DNA of 32,757 nt, from positions 1 through 32,757 of the forward strand of contig JACNJN010000056.1 in assembly GCA_014382535.1 (NCBI GenBank), read 5' to 3'. This DNA is from Candidatus Desulfolinea nitratireducens. Its GTDB lineage: Bacteria > Chloroflexota > Anaerolineae > Anaerolineales > Villigracilaceae. Both the position numbers and the translations under genes were made by a program. A model generated the notes under the pieces. The model was not told the DNA's origin and did no database searches. It was given only the letters and a program-made list of their open reading frames with translations. Shown here piece after piece: positions 24,720 to 32,757 of this stretch; the first letter of the stretch is position 1; the number at the start of each line of letters is the position of its first letter.

Positions 24720-26717
24720 TTATTTAGCCAGACAAAATAAATCTTCGGAAAGTTTACCCATCTCCGGGGATAGCTCCATCCCGGTCAGGATTTGGCAAAC
24801 CTGCTGGGTTATAAATGGATTGGCCATCATGGATGGTGCGATCTCTTCCAGGCGCACGCTGTCCCCCATGATTGCACTGGCTTGCAGGAAAGGCATCCAT
24901 TCGATGGAATCTTTCGGGGCACTCCCCTTTTGACTTGCTTCCGTGTCGAGGGCATAGACCAAATTCCAGTCACCGCGTTGACGCGCCAATGTCGCTTTCT
25001 GGTAGATATAACACCAATCGTGAGCAGGTTCAGGACCAAAGACGATTTCGGGCGGCACGTGGGAGGTTTCCTCTGTAAGGATATGTTCTACTTCCGAATA
25101 ATCTCCAACGCTCTTAATCCTCTCAACTTCCCATTCAGAATACTCTGGCTGAAAACCATCAATCACCTGAACACATGAATTCAAAGTCGGCTGTGTCAGG
25201 ATGAGAATATTGCGGTAATTCGGATAGGTTTCAATGCCTCTGCGATTACTATATTCCTGCCGTTCACGAGATTTGATTTTTTCGATTGCATCCTCGTTGA
25301 GCACCACTGCATAAACCCCGGGCTGGACGACTTTTTCGCTTGTTCCTTCAGGATAATAGATTTGATTTGCCGGCCCCCAGATGAAGTAATCCTCTTCCGT
25401 ATTTACACGCGGGTAGTTAACAACCAAGGTTGTTCGCTCCCCAAAATGCGGGACGCGCCAACTTACCTGCCACCAATAATCATTCATTGATTCAGTCTCG
25501 GCGGCAAATTTTGCAGCATTTGCATGATGTGTTAATCCAGATATAAGAAGTAAAAGAACAAAAACAGTTTCTTTTAAATATTTTAAACGAATCGAATAAA
25601 CAAGCGCAACAATAATCATGACTGCACCCAAAGAGCCTGGCAAGGTATAACGCGAGTAAATCGGAAAACTGATCTGCCTATTGACCAACACAACAGGGAT
25701 TTGGCAAATAAAAAGACTAATTACACCAACAAAGAGAGCCTCGCGTTGCCAAATATCCCCCTTTTTCTTGGCAAAAAAGAGGGCATAAATTCCCCACAAT
25801 ACAAGAGCCAGAAAAAGAATGTTCATTCCACTCAACACAGTAGGATAAATTTTATAGAATTGTGATAAAGGAATCGTCCATGCCCCAAAAAGCACCTTGG
25901 TAAAATCTTCGGCCAAATTTTTACCCCAATGCAAAAGGTTCTGTAATGGGTTAGAGAGAAAGCCCGAAAGTTGTTTTCCTGTATCGGTCGCACCGCGTTC
26001 ACTCTCAAAGAGAAATAGCCGCCAATAAAGAAAAGGAAACGAAGCCAATAAAAAGGGCAGGCTTTGCCAAATCGTGCGCCAGATTTTTTGCAGCCAACTT
26101 CCTTCCATGCGCCAAAGAATGACAAAGATGAGCAAAAATCTGAGCGATTCTATGCCGATATAGTATTCCATCAACCCCAAATAAACCGATCCAAGAAAAA
26201 CAGAAAGAGAATAAAAGAGCGTTCGATACCACTTATTGGTGGTCAATACAGCCTTTAAACTAAAGGCAATAGACATGGGAGCGAAAGCTAGCGCCACCTG
26301 ATGGGAAAGATAATCAACACCATTGGGATGGGAAAGAAAGCCCGGATAAACGAGGAAAAGGAGGGCCATCAAAAGTGTGGGGAGTTTTTCTTTTACCCAC
26401 ACCAACCTGAGCGCCCAGAGAAAACTTATTCCGCCAAGCAGCCGAAAGATATAGGAAGCCAGATTGTAATAAAGCGGATTTTCGCCAAAGAGCAAATAGG
26501 CAGGCATCATCACAAAGGCACGCAAAGGTCGATCTTCGCTGAAAATGGTATGAAAGATTGAGATTCCCTTCACCTTTGCGGCGTACATCAGATACCAATC
26601 ATCGTGGGTGTAGCCGAGTTTTGAAACTAAAGAGAGGTAAAACAACGCTGATAAGATGAAGAGCAAGGCCAATGAGAGAAAATTCTTGGAGATAAGGGTT
26701 TCTTTAATTTTTGCCAT
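24720..26717 (-). CDS. Large GT-C-like membrane protein with soluble C-terminal helical domain (paralogue of 8808-10913)
   Basis: The 665-residue protein has a DDW motif at 39-41 (GYTHDDWYLMY) after the first membrane segment, about ten hydrophobic segments and a soluble C-terminal part from roughly residue 430. From residue 568 it reads WCYIYQKATLARQRGDW, nearly the same as WCSYYQKADLARQRGEW in the 701-residue protein. Both then continue with a helical stretch containing (E)W/YMPF or YIPF. PPEIVFGPEP before it matches PPEIFGKEIP there. The conserved tail suggests a docking or acceptor-binding role shared by both proteins. It lies 4 bp after the upstream GT-C gene. There is no clear ribosome site. 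The reaction is unproven; GT-C glycosyltransferase is the best fit. Confidence 0.72.
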   Translation of the reverse strand: MAKIKETLISKNFLSLALLFILSALFYLSLVSKLGYTHDDWYLMYAAKVKGISIFHTIFSEDRPLRAFVMMPAYLLFGENPLYYNLASYIFRLLGGISFLWALRLVWVKEKLPTLLMALLFLVYPGFLSHPNGVDYLSHQVALAFAPMSIAFSLKAVLTTNKWYRTLFYSLSVFLGSVYLGLMEYYIGIESLRFLLIFVILWRMEGSWLQKIWRTIWQSLPFLLASFPFLYWRLFLFESERGATDTGKQLSGFLSNPLQNLLHWGKNLAEDFTKVLFGAWTIPLSQFYKIYPTVLSGMNILFLALVLWGIYALFFAKKKGDIWQREALFVGVISLFICQIPVVLVNRQISFPIYSRYTLPGSLGAVMIIVALVYSIRLKYLKETVFVLLLLISGLTHHANAAKFAAETESMNDYWWQVSWRVPHFGERTTLVVNYPRVNTEEDYFIWGPANQIYYPEGTSEKVVQPGVYAVVLNEDAIEKIKSRERQEYSNRRGIETYPNYRNILILTQPTLNSCVQVIDGFQPEYSEWEVERIKSVGDYSEVEHILTEETSHVPPEIVFGPEPAHDWCYIYQKATLARQRGDWNLVYALDTEASQKGSAPKDSIEWMPFLQASAIMGDSVRLEEIAPSMMANPFITQQVCQILTGMELSPEMGKLSEDLFCLAK

Positions 26718-26721
26718 TTTA

Positions 26722-28740
26722 TTACCGAATTAAATCTCGCACAACCACAAAGACTGCACCTTTCTGCTCAACCTGAAATATAGTAGGGTAACCTATTGCA
26801 TACTCTAAATCTGCATTACCGCGGGTTAATAAGATAGCATAATCATAATCGTCAAGGGAATCATCTTTGATTTTATCTAAATCAAAAATCTTAAGATCTT
26901 CTCTTGCATAATATTCTACATTTTGATAGGGTCCTCCAACAACAATTTTCGCATCAGTAATTGCATTTTCATTAATGAATATCGTTGCTTCATTTATGGA
27001 TATTGCCCAATAATCCATTTCAAATTGTCGAAAAGCCCCTCCAACTCCTCCCACAAAATGATTATAGTAAACATACTCGTAAGGGTGCAGAGTAGTGATA
27101 GCAAGTAACCCAGGCAAGAGAATCGCCAAAGCAATCATTGAGTTTATCCACTTTAGATTTATCTTTACAAAAAGCCAATCTACAGAAATGCCTACAACAA
27201 TAAAGATAGGAGGAAGAATGAAAAAAAATTGCCTAAAATTATCATAGATTGTGGGGTGTAGGAGCATAACTCCTATTAGAGGAAATAAGAACCAAAAAGT
27301 GAGCAACCAAAAATTAGGAGCGGAAATTGTTTTTTTCGTTTTTAGCCAAATTAGAAATGGAATCCCAATAATAAATCCGATCACAACAGGTTCCGTAAGC
27401 TGGATTGCAATTAGCGCAGGCAAATAGCTGAATGGTAAATCTGCCCCAGAGTAAAATTGCCCATTAAATAGCACTGTCCCTTTCCACGGGAAATCAGTCA
27501 TTACTCTAATGGCTTGAATAACCCCACTAAACCCCGTACTCCACAAGAGAGGCCAAATTAGATAGGTAACAGCTGAACCGATTAACAAATAAGCAGTTAA
27601 TGGCGCGAGTGTTTTTTCTTTTTTTCGACATAAGATTACCATTCCTACTAGTCCCGCGGCAACAGGACCCACAATTCGAATTGACGTTGTTATGCCGAGA
27701 AATATTCCTGCCAAAAAGCTCCAAGGATTAATTAAATATGAAGCAGTTTCCCTGATAAATGTTTTTGAAAAAATTTCAGCGATATAAGCTTTTAAAAAAT
27801 TGTTCCATATTTGATTTATCGTCTTGGGCAATAAGCTAATAATAATTATTCCTAATAGAAAAAAGCATAAAAGAAAACTTCTTGTCATGAAGCGACTAAA
27901 TAATATTGTTGCCTTGTGGACATATGCATCGAGAGAGAATATATCGATATTTTGGGCAAAGCGAAGAAATAATTGTCCAGATATTCTTTCGCTTCCCGCC
28001 CTCATACTCTGTTCAACAACTAGTTCTGGCAGTTTTGATATAAAAGACCAAAATATAATAGTCAAGAAAACAGTAACGCTCCAGACCCAAGCAAAGATTA
28101 TTGCAATTTTTTTTCTCTTTGAATTATTTTTTTTCCACTCTAAAATCGCGAATTTACTTATTTTATTATTGATAATAACTGAAGACCCAAGGGATGGTTC
28201 AATTCGATCGATCATATGAAGCCCGATAACAATACTCCCCATTAAAAAAGCCATGAAGGGAATATCCTTGCTGTTAATGAATGCGTGCCCAAATAGAATA
28301 GGCTGAGAAAACAATAAAAATGTAGAAAGAAGCGAAGCCCAAGCCTGCATATATCTTCGGGCGAGGTTGTAGAAAAAAAACATGCCTAACAAGAAGGAAG
28401 AAAAATTTATCCAATAATACAATTGTAATTCTGCAAATTCAAGTTGATATCTTCGAAAGAAATTTGATACCGACTGAATAAGAATTTCGTGAATTGGTCC
28501 ATAATATTTGTCGTGCCCCATTAATTCAAAAGGTGGTGGATTTAGGAAATTCGCTAAAGAAATATACTCCTGATTGTACTTCCCCATCATGATTTGATAT
28601 CGAATATCCCAACTCATCCCATAGTCCGAGGCAAGAAAATAGCCTGCGACCAATGAGCCGATTAAAAAGAAAAACAAAATATATTTAGGCGCAATCACAA
28701 ACTTGTATTTGGAGGTTATTAAATTGTTATTTTCTTTCAT
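26722..28740 (-). CDS. PMT/GT39-like membrane glycosyltransferase
   Basis: The 672-residue protein has a first outer loop with DYGMSWDIRYQ (about 39-49), a GT39-style acidic loop, then about ten or more hydrophobic stretches. Late in the protein, YVYYNHFVGGVGGAFRQFEMDYW and then SINEA give the Y-N-GG-GA-FE-DYW pattern common in bacterial GT39-related proteins. It should move a sugar from a polyprenyl-phosphate donor outside the membrane; the sugar is unknown. The DNA is the most AT-rich stretch in the window by eye, with long A and T runs, unlike the PAPS-synthesis gene nearby, so a separate origin is possible. The ATG has no clear ribosome site. It follows the Gfo/Idh gene by 56 bp that show no clear promoter. 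Confidence 0.78.
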   Translation of the reverse strand: MKENNNLITSKYKFVIAPKYILFFFLIGSLVAGYFLASDYGMSWDIRYQIMMGKYNQEYISLANFLNPPPFELMGHDKYYGPIHEILIQSVSNFFRRYQLEFAELQLYYWINFSSFLLGMFFFYNLARRYMQAWASLLSTFLLFSQPILFGHAFINSKDIPFMAFLMGSIVIGLHMIDRIEPSLGSSVIINNKISKFAILEWKKNNSKRKKIAIIFAWVWSVTVFLTIIFWSFISKLPELVVEQSMRAGSERISGQLFLRFAQNIDIFSLDAYVHKATILFSRFMTRSFLLCFFLLGIIIISLLPKTINQIWNNFLKAYIAEIFSKTFIRETASYLINPWSFLAGIFLGITTSIRIVGPVAAGLVGMVILCRKKEKTLAPLTAYLLIGSAVTYLIWPLLWSTGFSGVIQAIRVMTDFPWKGTVLFNGQFYSGADLPFSYLPALIAIQLTEPVVIGFIIGIPFLIWLKTKKTISAPNFWLLTFWFLFPLIGVMLLHPTIYDNFRQFFFILPPIFIVVGISVDWLFVKINLKWINSMIALAILLPGLLAITTLHPYEYVYYNHFVGGVGGAFRQFEMDYWAISINEATIFINENAITDAKIVVGGPYQNVEYYAREDLKIFDLDKIKDDSLDDYDYAILLTRGNADLEYAIGYPTIFQVEQKGAVFVVVRDLIR

Positions 28741-28796
28741 TATGGTTACAGATTAATCACAATCTTAACTAATGATAGTTATTTTTACGACTATCT

Positions 28797-29783
28797 TTAT
28801 GCCGTCAAAACTAACTCAACTGCGCGCACGCCATCTTCCAGTGAACAGCGCGGCTCGGCGGTTCCTTGAACCACCTCCAGAAAATGCTTCATTTGCTCCA
28901 CAAAAAGATAGTTGCGTTCAAAAGCTGAGGACAATGTAAAAGTATCTTGGATGGTTGCAGCAGGATTTGCTGTCACCGTCCCAAATTCATCAGGCATTGC
29001 GAAATGATGCAAGATCCCATCGGCGTTATCCCAACGTAGCGTTCCTTTTGTGCCGACAATTTCAAGCCGATGGCATGGCGGACGTTGGAAATAATTGACG
29101 TGGATACCGCCGATCGCTCCTGATTTTAGCTTGATACCAATCTCCCCAACATCTTCCACACCTGAAAGTTCCAACGGTGAAACGTGCCCCTGAAGGGATA
29201 CCAGTTCTTCAACTTCTCCCAACAAATAGCGGATGTAATCTATCGGATGAGTCAGTGTACCAATCACCCCCCCGCCTAATTCTGCTCGCGCCGCGTATCT
29301 CTGACGGTAATCTTCCCAGGGATGCCAATTTGGTAAATATTCGCCCCAATGAGAATGAAAGCTTAATATCTTCCCCAGCGCCCCATCCTGAATGAGTTCT
29401 CGTGCCTTATTCAGCGTGGGATGATAACGGAATTGGAATCCCACCAAAATACGCGACCCACTTTTTTGAACGACTCGGCGTAATTCTGCTACTTGAGTGA
29501 GATTATCAGAGATGGGCTTTTCAAGCAGAATATGACATCCAGCCTCTGCGGCGGGGATGGCAACATCCATGTGCAGGGAGGTGGGATTCGCCACCACAAC
29601 GGCATCAGGTTTCAAGGCAAGCGCGTCCCGTAAATCCGTTTCAACGGGGAGTCCAGCTAACTCTTCATCATCCAATGTGGATTGATGAGTCCGAAACAAA
29701 ACAATGTTATCCTGGCCCAATTCACGTAAAATCCGCAAGTGACGACGACCTATGGAGCCAAGCCCTGCAATTAGAAATTTCAT
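28797..29783 (-). CDS. Gfo/Idh/MocA-family NAD(P)-dependent sugar dehydrogenase
   Basis: From the ATG at 29783 the protein has 328 residues. It has the Rossmann GLGSIGRRH at 7-15, the EKP catalytic motif at 88-90 (ILLEKPIS) and the later GGGVIGTLTHPIDY with the likely catalytic His179. It should oxidise or reduce a sugar or sugar nucleotide. AAGG lies five bases before this ATG; the upstream ATG at 29798 has none and overlaps the previous gene, so the shorter form is preferred. It sits 7 bp after a GT-C gene. Whether it acts on the nonulosonate, on its precursor or on another sugar of the same glycan cannot be told. Confidence 0.9.
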   Translation of the reverse strand: MKFLIAGLGSIGRRHLRILRELGQDNIVLFRTHQSTLDDEELAGLPVETDLRDALALKPDAVVVANPTSLHMDVAIPAAEAGCHILLEKPISDNLTQVAELRRVVQKSGSRILVGFQFRYHPTLNKARELIQDGALGKILSFHSHWGEYLPNWHPWEDYRQRYAARAELGGGVIGTLTHPIDYIRYLLGEVEELVSLQGHVSPLELSGVEDVGEIGIKLKSGAIGGIHVNYFQRPPCHRLEIVGTKGTLRWDNADGILHHFAMPDEFGTVTANPAATIQDTFTLSSAFERNYLFVEQMKHFLEVVQGTAEPRCSLEDGVRAVELVLTA

Positions 29784-29790
29784 ATAGACC

Positions 29791-31506
29791 TTATCCATTC
29801 ATAAACCAGTGTGCGCCATAGAGATTAATGGCGATACTGGCGATAACGAGCAATTGAAAATGCCAAGGTATTCTTTTCTTGAAGCCCAGAGCGAGCAACA
29901 CCATTAGTGGGACGAGGAAATCGAGAATATACCTATAGCCAAATTGGTGCGCGCCTGTGTTGTGATACAAGCTGAGCAATCCGACCGTGAGGAAGACAGC
30001 CACCCAAGAGCCGATGATCCACCAGTCTTTTGAATAGCGACGAAAGAGATAGATGAGAGCAGGCGTAGTCAAGAAAATGCTCATGCCTGTTGCGGAGGGT
30101 TCGATGAGCCATCGGCCAGAAGGATTCCAAAATGGCAGTTTAAACAGCATGACTTGTAGATTAATGGGGATGAAATGGGTGGAGAATGTGCCCCATGTTT
30201 GGACATTATAGACTATTTCCGGTCCGGCATTAACGGTAACATAGCCAAAATCGAAGAAGTCTTCAAAGCGAAGATAATTATAGAAGAGCAAGCCAACAAT
30301 GGCTAAACTGATAAAGGGAAGCATTTTTGCTATCCATTGAACAGCTTCTTTTAGCGTCACTTCTCCATTCTCTTCTTTTTTTATTTGCATGGCAATTGCG
30401 AAATAGAAGGGAGATGTCATTAATCCCGTTGGGCGAGCGGTGATGGCAATGGCGATCAGTGCGCCGACGAGCCAGGCAGTTTTTTTACGAAGAGCGGCAT
30501 AAGCCGCGAGAGCCAGAAAGAGGAAAGTTAGAATTTGGCTGAAATACCAGCCGCGCCCACTGATTCCCATCCAAAGATGTGGCGTGCCGAAGAGAAATAA
30601 GATGACGAGCATAAAAACACTGCGCGTAGAGAGGGATATCCACTTTCGAGTATTGAGTTCTTTTAATATCAGGAATAAAAGTACGCCGTTGATCGCGCTG
30701 GCAACCATCGACAAGTAGCTTGTGCTGATATTTGCCGCGCCGACAAGATAAGCAAGAGGCATCAACAAAATAGCGGGCAAGGGCGGCATGGGCGCGTACC
30801 ATTTCCCTTTATAGAGGGTCAGGTCATGCGTATAGGGCGGGTTTTCTATGTAGAGTTTCCCTTTTGTGAATTGTTCTGCAAGCAGATCGAAAAATGAATA
30901 TTTGGTTTTACCGACCCATCCTATTAAGGCAGCGAAATGGGCGTAGAGGAAGAAGGTGATGATGAATAAGCCGAAGAGAGTCAGGATTTGATCCAAACGC
31001 GCAATCAGTTGAGATTTACTTTCTTCTATTGGTGTAATCGTTCTTAGTAGGATGATGAAAAGGATGCTAGAAAAAAAGAACCATCCGATAATGCTACTTA
31101 ATCTTGCGCTGATAGGCTCTAAAAAAAATAAAGGTCGGATTATTGGTGGGACAGAGAGTAATAAAAATGCGCCTGTAAAAATTAAGACAGCATATAATGA
31201 GACCATGATGCCGGCGTAATAATTTGAGGAAAGGTCAACGACTATATTTTTTAGTTTTACCTGCCAAGGCCCGAATTCAAAAATCGCAATCAGAATCGCG
31301 CCAACATTGATTAGTAAAAGTACCAGAAATACAATAGCGATAAGTACCCGTAATGTTGATAATCCGAAAATGAGTTGATTATTTACTTCTGAACGTGGCA
31401 GAATAAAAACAATAAACAAAATTAACCCTGCAATAACATTAAGTCCTAAAAAAAGCGGAAGGATATTTTTTTCTTTTAGACTGAGTTTGGTAATTGGATC
31501 GGACAT
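29791..31506 (-). CDS. Multi-span membrane protein, GT-C-like
   Basis: The 571-residue protein has four N-terminal hydrophobic segments before the first long loop. The loop reads GKTKYSFFDLLAEQFTKGKL and then NPPYTHDLTLYKGKWYAPMPP, a pattern seen in uncharacterised GT39-related proteins with lumenal loops. ITARPTG marks a conserved central turn. The C-terminus ends in short hydrophobic segments without a large soluble domain. The start is the ATG at 31506, backed by AAGGA six bases upstream; the TTG at 31524 is less likely. The family is not one I can name with confidence. It lies between a repeat-bearing gap and the Gfo/Idh gene, in the same direction as both neighbours. Confidence 0.65.
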   Translation of the reverse strand: MSDPITKLSLKEKNILPLFLGLNVIAGLILFIVFILPRSEVNNQLIFGLSTLRVLIAIVFLVLLLINVGAILIAIFEFGPWQVKLKNIVVDLSSNYYAGIMVSLYAVLIFTGAFLLLSVPPIIRPLFFLEPISARLSSIIGWFFFSSILFIILLRTITPIEESKSQLIARLDQILTLFGLFIITFFLYAHFAALIGWVGKTKYSFFDLLAEQFTKGKLYIENPPYTHDLTLYKGKWYAPMPPLPAILLMPLAYLVGAANISTSYLSMVASAINGVLLFLILKELNTRKWISLSTRSVFMLVILFLFGTPHLWMGISGRGWYFSQILTFLFLALAAYAALRKKTAWLVGALIAIAITARPTGLMTSPFYFAIAMQIKKEENGEVTLKEAVQWIAKMLPFISLAIVGLLFYNYLRFEDFFDFGYVTVNAGPEIVYNVQTWGTFSTHFIPINLQVMLFKLPFWNPSGRWLIEPSATGMSIFLTTPALIYLFRRYSKDWWIIGSWVAVFLTVGLLSLYHNTGAHQFGYRYILDFLVPLMVLLALGFKKRIPWHFQLLVIASIAINLYGAHWFMNG

Positions 31507-31531
31507 GTATATTCCTTGATACAAGTTTGTT

Positions 31532-31550
31532 CTAAAGTCGTTACTACGAG
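31532..31550. repeat. Partial copy of the GTAGTAA...TTACTAC repeat
   Basis: CTAAAGTCGTTACTACGAG is identical over 19 bases to 16249-16267, the right half of the in-frame element in the capsule-like gene. Only one hairpin half remains. It lies in the 46-64 bp gap between two GT-C genes. Confidence 0.75.
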
Positions 31551-31570
31551 AGGATCTCTCTAACTATGCT

Positions 31571-32757
31571 TTAAGGGGCACTAAAATCATATCGGTAGAC
31601 GGATGCACCCATAACACGATGTTGATCTTCGATGTGCCCATACTGGTTGAGATATTCGACATAAAATGTCTCCATATCACCTTCGCAGCCGCCACAATCA
31701 ACAATATGGGAGATGATAACCCAGACTCGGCTATTCCCATTTAATTTATTATCGACATGTTTCTTAAATTGAGTAAGAGCTTGTGTACTGCCCAGGTCGA
31801 GACCAGTGATAATATTGCCCGTATCAAGTCCATAGAATGGCGCGTAGTAATTAAAGGACGGGCGAGCTCCGTGATATATGTACACTATATCATCTTCTTC
31901 TCTATGCTCACTGACATATTCCATAACAGGTTTTATATCTGCACTCATCCTTGGCGAAATAAGATTGTCGATGGCGCTATTCACAGGTGTCCAAGTTATA
32001 TACAGCGCAAGAATTAGGTAAGTGACTATTGCCGCAGTGTGATTCCATTTATTAATAATTGTGAAAATACGCCCCAATCCCTCGGCAAGGAACAAAATGA
32101 TGATGGGGATTAAGAATAGAGCCAAACGTCCACGAATAGGATAGATTTCCATTGTAGAGGCTAGAGAAACGATTAAGACTGGGGTGGTGATAATTAGTGC
32201 CTTGTACCAATCCCTGAGAAAAAAAGAAATCAGCCCCATGATAATCAGTGTAGTAGAAAGCAAAAAAAGGTTATCGCGGTCTAAGCCCCAGGAAGTATTC
32301 TGCAACAAGGATGAATATGTCTTTATGAACCATCCCCAATCTTTCCACGGAGGGAAAGGCATAAAAGCATTTCGCCAATAATGTTTCAATGACTCGTCTG
32401 CAGCTAAAGTGCGCAGAGAGATTAGGTAGGTCGTGCCGAAAGAAACTATCCACGCGGCACCCACGCCAAATATCCAGAAAAGACGCGTGTAGTTTTTTTT
32501 GAGCAATTTTTCGAGGGCGAGTACCAAGCCAATTCCGGCAGCGACAAAAGCCGCGGGATGGGATATCCAAATCAAAAAAAAGCCGGTTCTTGCGAGCAAA
32601 AAGATGTCTTTTTTCTTTGCATCTTCTCCAAGAGAGCGAAAGGCGAGATAGATCAAAAGGATTACTGCCATGACATCGCTAGCATATTGTTTTAGGTCAG
32701 AAGAATAATAGACCAAAGACCATGATATTGCGAAGAGGAGCAGGAAAAGGGTTCCGC
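31571..32757 (-). CDS. GT39-like membrane protein, 5' end beyond the window
   Basis: The frame stays open to the right edge. Upstream of the TTG at 32716 it continues in frame as GTLFLLLFAISWS, so the true start lies outside the window and the visible part is about 395 residues. It is hydrophobic with about eight segments. YYSSDLKQYASDV near the visible N-terminus resembles the SPELKQYSSD region of uncharacterised GT39-related proteins. RGRLALFLIPIIILFLAEGLGRI precedes a soluble tail with VYIYHGARPSFNYYAPFYG and two cysteine pairs in IVDCGGCEGDME. A polyprenyl-phosphate sugar transferase is the best fit. It ends in TAA 64 bp before the next gene's start. Confidence 0.65.
   Translation of the reverse strand, partial: GTLFLLLFAISWSLVYYSSDLKQYASDVMAVILLIYLAFRSLGEDAKKKDIFLLARTGFFLIWISHPAAFVAAGIGLVLALEKLLKKNYTRLFWIFGVGAAWIVSFGTTYLISLRTLAADESLKHYWRNAFMPFPPWKDWGWFIKTYSSLLQNTSWGLDRDNLFLLSTTLIIMGLISFFLRDWYKALIITTPVLIVSLASTMEIYPIRGRLALFLIPIIILFLAEGLGRIFTIINKWNHTAAIVTYLILALYITWTPVNSAIDNLISPRMSADIKPVMEYVSEHREEDDIVYIYHGARPSFNYYAPFYGLDTGNIITGLDLGSTQALTQFKKHVDNKLNGNSRVWVIISHIVDCGGCEGDMETFYVEYLNQYGHIEDQHRVMGASVYRYDFSAP

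Noticed and set aside
28765-28796. GATAGT/ACTATC stem in the gap downstream of the Gfo/Idh gene as a terminator.
   Set aside because: The loop is long and AT-rich and no T run follows.

Overview
The window looks like a surface-glycan locus from a bacterial chromosome. The best guess for the host is a Chloroflexota bacterium of the Anaerolineae type. That placement is inference, resting on the abundance of GT39-like (GT-C) membrane proteins, the sulfate adenylyltransferase/APS-kinase fusion and the dense palindromic intergenic repeats; no marker gene is present to prove it. All but two genes lie on the minus strand. They are packed tightly, with many overlaps or gaps under 30 bp. No gene-free stretch exceeds about 150 bp; the longest are 13477-13620, 16997-17137, 13996-14122 and 17993-18118. 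There are no rRNA or tRNA genes, CRISPR arrays, transposases or phage genes.

Layout in the minus-strand reading direction (right to left). The unit 32757-24720 encodes four large multi-span GT-C-like proteins and a Gfo/Idh/MocA dehydrogenase. A candidate promoter near 24665 starts the next unit. This runs from the fused sulfate adenylyltransferase/APS kinase (PAPS synthesis) through a GT-C protein, an SDR dehydrogenase, a cytidylyltransferase fused to a HAD phosphatase and a NeuB-type synthase to a sulfotransferase. A candidate promoter near 17042 precedes a small nucleotidyltransferase, a capsule-synthesis-like protein and a small membrane protein. Two plus-strand genes (a PilZ protein and a small winged-helix-like protein) sit at 13621-14353. 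Back-to-back divergent promoters at 13515-13573 separate PilZ from the last minus-strand unit: a second sulfotransferase, a GT2, a second cytidylyltransferase, a GT-C protein, a D-isomer dehydrogenase, an SDR, a DUF115/MptE-like protein, three GT-C proteins, another GT2 and a truncated membrane protein at the left edge.

Taken together, the genes suggest a surface glycan assembled from lipid-linked sugars by GT-C enzymes on the outer face of the membrane. It would be decorated with a nonulosonate (sialic-acid-like) sugar and sulfated from locally made PAPS. The NeuB-like enzyme carries a C-terminal signature resembling the vertebrate NANS type, and its partner cytidylyltransferase carries a HAD phosphatase domain. 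Both fit a phosphorylated-intermediate route, but the substrate cannot be read from sequence.

The second theme is the repeats. At least six kinds of short dispersed or palindromic repeats fill the gaps and creep into gene ends. Two of them are inserted in frame inside genes: a 119-bp cloverleaf-like element inside a GT-C gene at 22218-22336, and a 43-bp double hairpin inside the capsule-like gene at 16222-16264. Copies of another repeat bracket the neuB-like gene on both sides.
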